From NCBI GenBank assembly GCA_022457155.1, contig JAJGOT010000091.1, forward strand, positions 1,758,501 to 1,822,500: a DNA stretch of 64,000 nt, in the 5' to 3' direction. This DNA is from Cladopsammia gracilis. Its lineage: Eukaryota; Cnidaria; Anthozoa; Scleractinia; Dendrophylliidae. Below the pieces are notes generated by a model. It was not told the origin of the DNA, made no database searches, and worked only from the letters and a program-made list of their open reading frames with translations. A program made the position numbers and the translations under genes. How positions within the stretch are numbered: the stretch's first letter is position 1; the number at the start of each line of letters is the position of its first letter. Below are positions 55,552-64,000 of the stretch, one piece after another.

Positions 55552-55780
55552 TTAACCCTTTCACTCCCAGAGTCAATAATGAAGACATGTAATGGCCTTC
55601 TAACTTTTGAGTTTGTCGACGAAATCCTATGGTGTGACCATTCAAATGAAACTACTTCAGCAGCACTTTTGCGTGGTACCATTTTGTTTTTCAATATTTT
55701 ACAAATGAAATTTGGATTTTTTATTCGATTTTGATTTTTGGCACCATTGGGCGTCTTGGGAGGGATTGTTAAAGGGTTAA
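55552..55780. mobile_element. TTAACCCTTT MITE, unit 3
   Basis: Counterpart of 13418-13647, one A shorter in an A run. Confidence 0.7.
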
Positions 55781-56733
55781 AACTATAAATAAGTGTCTTT
55801 GGCTGCGAATGGCCAGCTTTATGATTTCTTGCCAGTATGGACAGTATGGAAATGTACTGCAACGTGAAAAAAATTCTATTAACTAATTTGAGTCTGGATA
55901 AAGTGTGAATTTTTATATAAGTGGAAGCAATCGAACGGCACTTGGCCTGTGAAACGGAATGAACTGTTGAGGAAATTAGGGATCAATTTCTTTTTTACGA
56001 TTTGAACTTGACTCCTTTTGGAAACGAAAGGCGTGTTAATTCCATGTCTCGGCATGTCTTTTTTCTCATGCTTTAGTACTGACATACAATAGCATGTTTG
56101 TACTAGAATTCTCAACAGGGCCTCGCAGACCTCATATGGGCACCGGCTCTACAATAGTAGTTGTTTTGATGAAATCTCTGTGAAACTAATCAAAGCCGGA
56201 TATGCCTGTGGGTAAAATAATCATCTCCTGTGAATTACCGATAATACAGTGCTTATTCACTACATAAGAGTGCCGCAAGGGAACGATTTGGCTCTTGTCC
56301 ATTACGTACCAGTACTGTTTGAAAACAGTGATTGTGCGTACTTCTGAAAAAGTCCTGGCTACGCCCCTGCCCTCAGCAAGTTCTTCTTGGTCTGAACTCA
56401 GTTATCAATTGGTACTATCGACTTCTGGTAACGATGTTTTTTGTGTGTGCGAATAATGTTAATATAAACTGTGGCATCAGTGAAAATTATCAATCAAACA
56501 TGTATCTGCACCCATTGTACTTTGTATTAGTGATTCTCAGTTGGTTGAGTTCTGTTACGGGCTGGCCTGCTTGCCCGGTCTAAATTGCAACTACCCACTG
56601 CCACATAAGAATATTCTCAGAGCGTTCCTCTCCACCCCTCTCCTAACCTCTCAAAACCTCGTTTCCAGTTCTGAAGAGAAACCATGGGAACGAGGCTGTT
56701 CTACTCCCTTCTCCTCCCACCACAGTCCAGGTG

Positions 56734-56797
56734 CTGACTCGTCCCCAGTCGTCTTTTAGGCAAGACACGGGAGACGCGCTTGGGGGATAGACGCGGA

Positions 56798-56828
<31 letters not shown>

Positions 56829-56882
56829 AAGAAGAAGAAGAAGAAGCTCTCGTTAATTGAGAGACGACTGGGGACGAGTCAG
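56734..56882. mobile_element. MULE-like MITE with (AAG)16, unit 3
   Basis: Counterpart of 14601-14746, with one more AAG unit (56799-56846). Confidence 0.82.
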
Positions 56883-57308
56883 GTCCAGTCAGTACTTATC
56901 ATGAACATCTCAGATATTCAGTAATTTTTTTCCACCGACGTGGGAAGTACCCAGCGACCTTAAGCTGTTGTCTCAGCCCACCATCTGAATAGACGTCATT
57001 GTATGGAGACGTTTCGTGACGAGTGCGCACAGAGTTGAATTTCCTTTCATTTTTGATTCATCCCGGATAATCCCGACTAGCACAATGGATATGGAGAGAT
57101 AATGGGAGATAATTCATCTTCAAAAATGCTGTACTTTAATAGTTAGGAACATTTACCCGCTGTAAAGATCGCAAAAATTTGCCTAAATATAATTTTAAAT
57201 TTATTCGACGCTGTGCTTCGCTGAAGCATTTCTGCTTGTTATTTTTCATGAACAGGGCACGCGTTTATGTGAAATTACTTTTCGAACAAATCCTATCCTG
57301 GCAACAAG

Positions 57309-57404
57309 TGACGTATTTCCCTACGTCATCAACCAAAACCTCCGATGTCGGGCTCTGATTGGTCGCTACCAGACTCCTTTAACGTCACAGCGGCAAACAT
57401 GGCG
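57309..57404 (+). promoter_or_regulatory. HIPK promoter candidate, unit 3
   Basis: The motif set is intact. An extra T just downstream (about 57418) shifts the frame of the short upstream ORF relative to units 1 and 2. Confidence 0.55.
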
Positions 57405-58740
57405 CGCGCTTGTTTGTTGGGCTTACAAAATCAACACCATGCATTGAGCGCCTTGAGGATGTAGTGTACTTAGCTGGTCGCGGACGAATTCTTTTCCAAT
57501 CGGAAAGAAATTTCCTGCCCTTTTGTTCATTGCTGAAAGGATGCGAGTAAAAGCTGCGTGGTACCGACATTTTAGGAGACTATAGTTTTGGTAGCGCATC
57601 GCCTTTGTCAGGGCACTTTGCTGGCCTTATCGAAAATTATCCTCGACTGTCAACATCTTGTTGAGTGGTTCACATTTCCACAGCAGGAACGCTGAAGAAT
57701 ATTGTTGGTGTTCAGCTGAACAGAAAGTACATTTGTATTTTTATCTGCTGACGTACGTGGTTTTATTCAGTGTTTTATTTGTCGCTGCTTGAAGAACAAG
57801 ATTTTTAACGTGGAAAGCGAACGAGGATTATTTATACTTGAAACCTTGCTTCTCTGCCTGCATTCGATTCTCTTCCTTCAAATCTTTCGCGATTTCCTTC
57901 AGCGCGAAGAATAAACATTTTAGAGACCAGCTGGAGACACAGAGAGTGTTTTAAGTCGTTCTACGGTCCAGCGAGGAAAAATGAACTAACTATGGAAGCA
58001 AGCTATCAAGTATTCATGAAGATTGCTTAAATATTACATATGGTAAACTGGTAGACCATTTGTGAAAACTTTGCGACACAAGGAAAGTGAACACTGGTGC
58101 CAGAAGTTTACAAAAACAAAAAATTGAAAGCTTCAATAGAAGCAATATACATCGCCTCATTGAAAAGATATTTTAACAGATTTTTTTCCGCTCATTCAAT
58201 TCTACAAATCAGTGTGAATTGACTGAAAGATTTCGTTAGCCGATTTCTGCGTTTGATCACAGTCTGTGTATTTCGTCCGATAAACAATTAACGCAATATC
58301 GTCAAAGTGTATTGGATTCACACCGTGGTCTTTAAAACACTGGTTATTCATATCTTACATTTATCCAAAAGCAAAGATGGACTTCGCCGCGAGCTCACCC
58401 GTCTGGGCAAGAAACACAGTGTTGTGTCTTCGCTGGATTTGTGAGCGACACGAAGGAAGTCACTGACAAACCAGGGCAGATTTTCATTAGGATAGACACA
58501 AACAACGTTCAAAAAGAGTCGACAATTTACTGCCTTCAAGCTAGTTTGTATTAAAAAAATTTTGCGCGAAGCAGGACATCAGGAAGGTTGTGGCGTATGG
58601 AACAAGGTGAAGATCGCAATAGCACATTACGAAGAAGAAATCTTCGTGAAAGTAACTTGGTCAATTTCGTTTATTTACTTTGAATGAAACAGCCACATTT
58701 GACATATTTTAATGGCTTCAAGGACAAAGCCCTACCATAG

Positions 58741-59595
<855 letters not shown>

Positions 59596-61984
59596 TAAGG
59601 TTACAATTTTTTTTCGCAGATTCGCTTTCTACGTGAGGACGAATATTTTTTATTAGTCTTACATTTTTTTTTCATTTTGTAGATCTCTAAAATATATTCT
59701 ATCACAGAAGAACATTAACAAAATAATTTATTTTGTCCATCCCCTCGTTACAAATTATTGTGAATACTTCCATTTCTGCGGTCGCCTTTGATGGTGTGAT
59801 TTAGATTTCCTTTGTTGTAAACAAGGTTCTGTACGTGATGTTTTTCATGGTAATTTTTGTTAGATCTAGTATATAAATATACCTTCTCATATTTTCCTGT
59901 TGATGGAAATACTGAGCGAAAAATCACAGGATATAGGGTAATCCTGTCAAAAGTGCAGCTTATGTTTTTTTCTTCTTCTTGAGTTGGATGTTGTTGATGT
60001 GTGTGTTCTCTTTAAATCTTGGTGGGTGGCTTACATGAAAATATCAATTTTTTCACAAAATGAAAAGTAACAGATTTCCTTTGGATCAGTTTTAGTTTAG
60101 CAATCAGAGACATTATTAATCATAGGACCAACACTTCAATTTATGGGACAGGCAGCTGAAAATCTGAATTTGGCTCTTCATACCTTGCCAATAAAAACCT
60201 TCTTAAGTACCAAATTTGCATTTGCTCAAAAAAATTAAAAGAGGAAAATTTTAAGCTGTGGATGTAAATTTTATAGATTGTCCGGAAAAGCCTAGAAGTC
60301 CTTCCACTGTTTTGGATAAAGAACAAAAATGGTGTTGAAATTGATTTTGCCTCTTGACAAAATATTGTTTTTTTCACTTAAGAGACCTTAAGATACTTTT
60401 TGAGAACAAATGACCTTAGGTTTTAAAGCTTTGAAAGAATCTTAGACAGATGTAGCAGACTGGAAGTATTTATACTCCTTATTTATGTCTGTGTGTTTTT
60501 CTTTTGTACTTCTGTTCTTAATAGTCTGCGACAGTGGTTCGAGGCGATGATTTCTCCATTTGATAGTTTTCTGGTATTCTTACCACCTCGGTTTGTCATT
60601 GTATTCAATTTGATATCACGAGGAGAAGATATATGTTGATCAAGGTTGTTGCAAAAGATACACAAAGTTGAATATCTTGTGAACTGAACCGCTTTTGGAA
60701 TCAGGAAGGAGGGTTGTTTGAGAAAGGGGAACTTATCTACTTCTGATCCTGGACATCCTTTGAATGGCTTGAAAATCAGCCCACTTCACACACCATTGGT
60801 TTCACTCCGCATGAAAAAAGTTTATCACATACTATACAGTATGTAATCCAAATTTTGTTGACTGGAAATCAACAACATGGCGGTTACTATGCCATGTAAC
60901 ATTGAACTTGCGATGAATGAATTTCAACTTACAGTCACTTCAAATACACTCAGATAATACCTTTCATAGAAAAACAGTTTCTGCCTGTTCAAGTTGCAGA
61001 AAGTTTAAGAAATATATTATTTGAAGACATAATAGGTGACTGTGAGTTCAAATTCATTGTGGTTGACTAGCTGATTTTCAAGCCATTTCAAAGGACATCT
61101 TGGATTGATAGTAATTAGGATTTTATTGAGGTGATGTCTCGAGGAAGGTGGTGGTTTATTTATAAAAGTAGTTGCCCAGAGGCATAACGGTGTTTTTATC
61201 TAAAAAGGGTATGTCACATGTTTTTGTCACATATGACTGTCTTGGGCTGCAGATGGAAATAGATTACAACTTGAAAAAATTGGTTCTCCTCTTCCTTTTT
61301 TGGAAAAATCCCTTTAATGTGATCATGGTTTTCTCTCTCTTTGAGGAATCACTTGACATGTTCCTTTTGGTGTTTTTAGAGAAAATATACTTTTAGAATA
61401 TTTCGTGCAATTTTGACAAAAAGGAACAAAATCCCCATGACACTTCCTCTTTAATTCTTTAATTCCAAAGAGTGCCAAATATCAAAATTCAAGAAAAATC
61501 CCAAATTTCATTTTGCAAAATGTTGAAAAACAAATGGTACCATGCAAAAGTACTGCCGAAGAGGTTTCATTTGAATGGTCACACCATAGGATTTCATCAA
61601 CAGACTTAACAGTTAGAACTGCACTACATGTCTCCTTAATTGACTCTTTGGGGAGTAAAAAAGTTAAGTTTTTTCATTGAATGTTTTAAACCTCTTGAGT
61701 CACATTGTCTACCATGTATCACAGTTTATAGTTTAATTCATGAAAGTAAGTGGGGCAGGGGGAATTTTATTTGGTTCAAGTTAATATCAAGTTTGTGTTG
61801 ACCAGGGTTTTGGTTTATAGAGATGCTACTGTATAGATGTACTAGAGGCTGTGTGTGTAGGAAAAAATCAGAGAGGCAGAGCAGTGATTTCCATGTTTCA
61901 CCCTTTTATTTTTATGTCTAGAATCAACTTCCCACTCATATGACTTTCGAGATTGAGTGCGTGGATGAACACTGTAATTGTAAC

Positions 61985-62141
61985 TGTTGTGGTTCAAATT
62001 TTTCCTTGGTTTGAAAATTTTCAAACCAGTTCAATTTTATTTTTCCTTTGTCTCAGATTCATTACCATAATCTGAGACAGGAAAACAAAAATCAAACTGG
62101 TTTAAAAATTTTCAAACCAAAGAAAAATTTGAACCACAACA
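61985..62141. mobile_element. 157-base palindrome, unit 3
   Basis: Same length and loop as at 19834. Confidence 0.8.
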
Positions 62142-63794
62142 TAACCATTCAGATAAAGGCTACTGAGCAGTGCTTTCCTGTGGTACTGCTTATTATGCTG
62201 TACAAAGTGGTTCTAACGTTTCCATCGTGGATTAAACCCCAAAGTGTGACCATTCAAATGAAAGCTCTTAAGTAATACACTGTCCTTTCATTTCGCACTG
62301 TTTGTTTCCTGATATTTTTCAAAATGAATTTTGGTATGTTTCATAGTTTCAGTCTAGCAGTTTAAGAGTCAGGAAGCACGAGTCATTTCATTCTGCTATC
62401 TGAATGTTTTGTTTAAGATACAATATTATGTTGTGGCAAGGAATTTTGGATTGCTGCTATGTATATCACTGACTCATAATTGGATGTGGCTCAGTTGATA
62501 GTGGTTGAGGTTACAAGTGAGGTTTGCACTAAAAATAAAAACTTCAAGGGCAGCTACTGTTGGCACTCAGATGTCCAATTAATAGTCTCAAGCTAACAAT
62601 CAATTTTGTCTTGACTTTTGTTGAAATGCTTTAACTAGAATTGGTCAGATCGCAGCCCCAATACTATTTTCAAAAGTGATTAAAACCCTGGTCATATATC
62701 TTATGTTCTAAAATGTTATATTTTTTCAAGAAATATAGTAGTAATGCTCTTAAAATATTACAGATAAAGTAAATTCTGGGCTTTTTTTGTTCAGAAAGGA
62801 AGAGGGGTGGGGGAAATGAAAAACAGTGGAATTTATGTGCTTCGATGAAACAAAGAAGTTGCTGAACATAATGTAGAATATACATGCAGTTACCAAGTTT
62901 CACAGCCTTGGATGCATTTATCAAAATTCTGATTTTGATAAGATATGAAATATAGAACAAGCCTCTCTGTTGGGGTCTTATATGCTTAGCAAATCATGTC
63001 ATTCTTTGAGTGCTAAACCTGAAACTTAATAGCACAGGCAGGCAGTCCTTTATTTGTATCCTTTTATGTTTTAGATATAAGGGTGCATGTTGGCTCATTA
63101 ACTAAATAGATGGTTTGGTTTACTTTAAAGTAGCTGTCTGAGTTAGTGAATGCTACACAAAGCACAATTTTTATGCGTTTTTTTTTTAATTGAGAAGAAG
63201 AAGCTGTTTTTTCAGCTGCCTTTAAGCACTTAAATGAGAAACCTGGGAGGTGGGGTGGATGATTATTTTTAGAACTTAACATGTAAAAAAATATATATTC
63301 TTTGCTTGACCACAACTTATTAAATAGTGGTCAAGAATTCTGCTAAATGTTTCATTCCAAATTGCTGGCATTTTTGGCATTTATAAGCGGAAAAATGTTT
63401 TAAAAAATAAGTGTTTTGTATTTATAGAGTGATATATTGTTTGGTTTTCCTTTCACATGCTAATGTTGAAAATATCAAGGCCTCTACATGTATATGCATG
63501 GTACTTGAAGTATCTGACTTGGCATTTGGCATCAACTGATAACGCATGCTACCCAGTCTTAATATTTCACAATATCATCCTGAGGTTCATATGATAATTC
63601 CTTGATATTAGGAGTTCCTTATTAGCAATAATATTCCTTATTAGCGCTTTGGCTGTTGTCTCTCAAAAACCTAGTAAACATAGAAAATTTATAACCTTTC
63701 TAATAATTATTGATATTAACATTGAGAAAAGTAAAATAAAGTAAAATAGTCTCCAGTAGTTTGTTTTTATTGTGTTGAGAACAAGCCAGAACTT

Positions 63795-64000
63795 TTAGGG
63801 ATGTTTTGAAATATTTTGGTATCTTTAAAAAAATAGAACACTGTTTGCTGATGAAATACATGCATTGAAAACTCAATGATAACGTCTAGTTATCTTTGGA
63901 ATGTTAAATAAGTAGTTTTCTGGATGTTTTGTGAATAGCTCTTAAGTTTTATTAAGAAGATTTCAGGAATGTTTGAAAAAAACCTCTTGAAAGATAATCT
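63795..64000 (+). other. Single-copy right flank
   Basis: AT-rich, non-repeated continuation of the HIPK intron. No exon is seen in these 206 bases. Confidence 0.5.

Overview
This is a eukaryotic, almost certainly animal, window. It has spliced genes with GT-AG introns, CCAAT/CRE/YY1-type promoter motifs, tRNA-derived SINEs, many small inverted-repeat transposons and no bacterial gene organisation. The two genes are homologues of the histone H3K9 methyltransferase SETDB1 and of a homeodomain-interacting protein kinase (HIPK). The dispersed repeats look like those I associate with scleractinian corals (a satellite with a CATTTGAATGGTCACAC core, TTAACCCTTT MITEs, a CCAAT/E2F-like repeat). A stony coral is therefore my best guess; the species cannot be read from the sequence.

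The dominant feature is a head-to-tail tandem triplication of a unit of about 21.08 kb: 569-21643, 21648-42695 and 42700-63794. Only 1-568 and 63795-64000 are single copy. Both internal junctions carry the same 4-5 base filler (GGGT/C) between the end of one unit and the start of the next. The left breakpoint lies inside a TTAA-flanked inverted-repeat transposon (225-666), so units 2 and 3 begin with only its right end.

Each unit has the same order. First comes the remnant of the inverted-repeat element and a CCAAT/E2F-like dispersed repeat. Next are four exons coding the C-terminal part of SETDB1: the long insertion of the bifurcated SET domain, the NHSC motif and the post-SET cysteines. Then follow about 8.5 kb of intergenic DNA packed with mobile elements: a minus-strand tRNA-like SINE, minisatellites, G-rich terminal-inverted-repeat elements, a 5'-truncated non-LTR retrotransposon, a hAT-like MITE and MULE-like MITEs. 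Last are a HIPK promoter and leader, one HIPK exon coding the N terminus and the kinase domain up to the activation loop, and about 4.2 kb of HIPK intron.

SETDB1 and HIPK are on the same strand, and the unit cuts both genes. Only the first SETDB1 copy can be joined to upstream SETDB1 exons (left of the window), and only the last HIPK copy to downstream HIPK exons (right of the window). The other copies place a HIPK 5' exon upstream of SETDB1 3' exons. Unit 2 also carries frameshifts in both genes. Units 1 and 3 agree with each other against unit 2 at most differences in the SETDB1 and HIPK exons. Most differences between units are single-base indels, so a long-read assembly artefact or haplotype mixture must be excluded before the triplication is taken as real.
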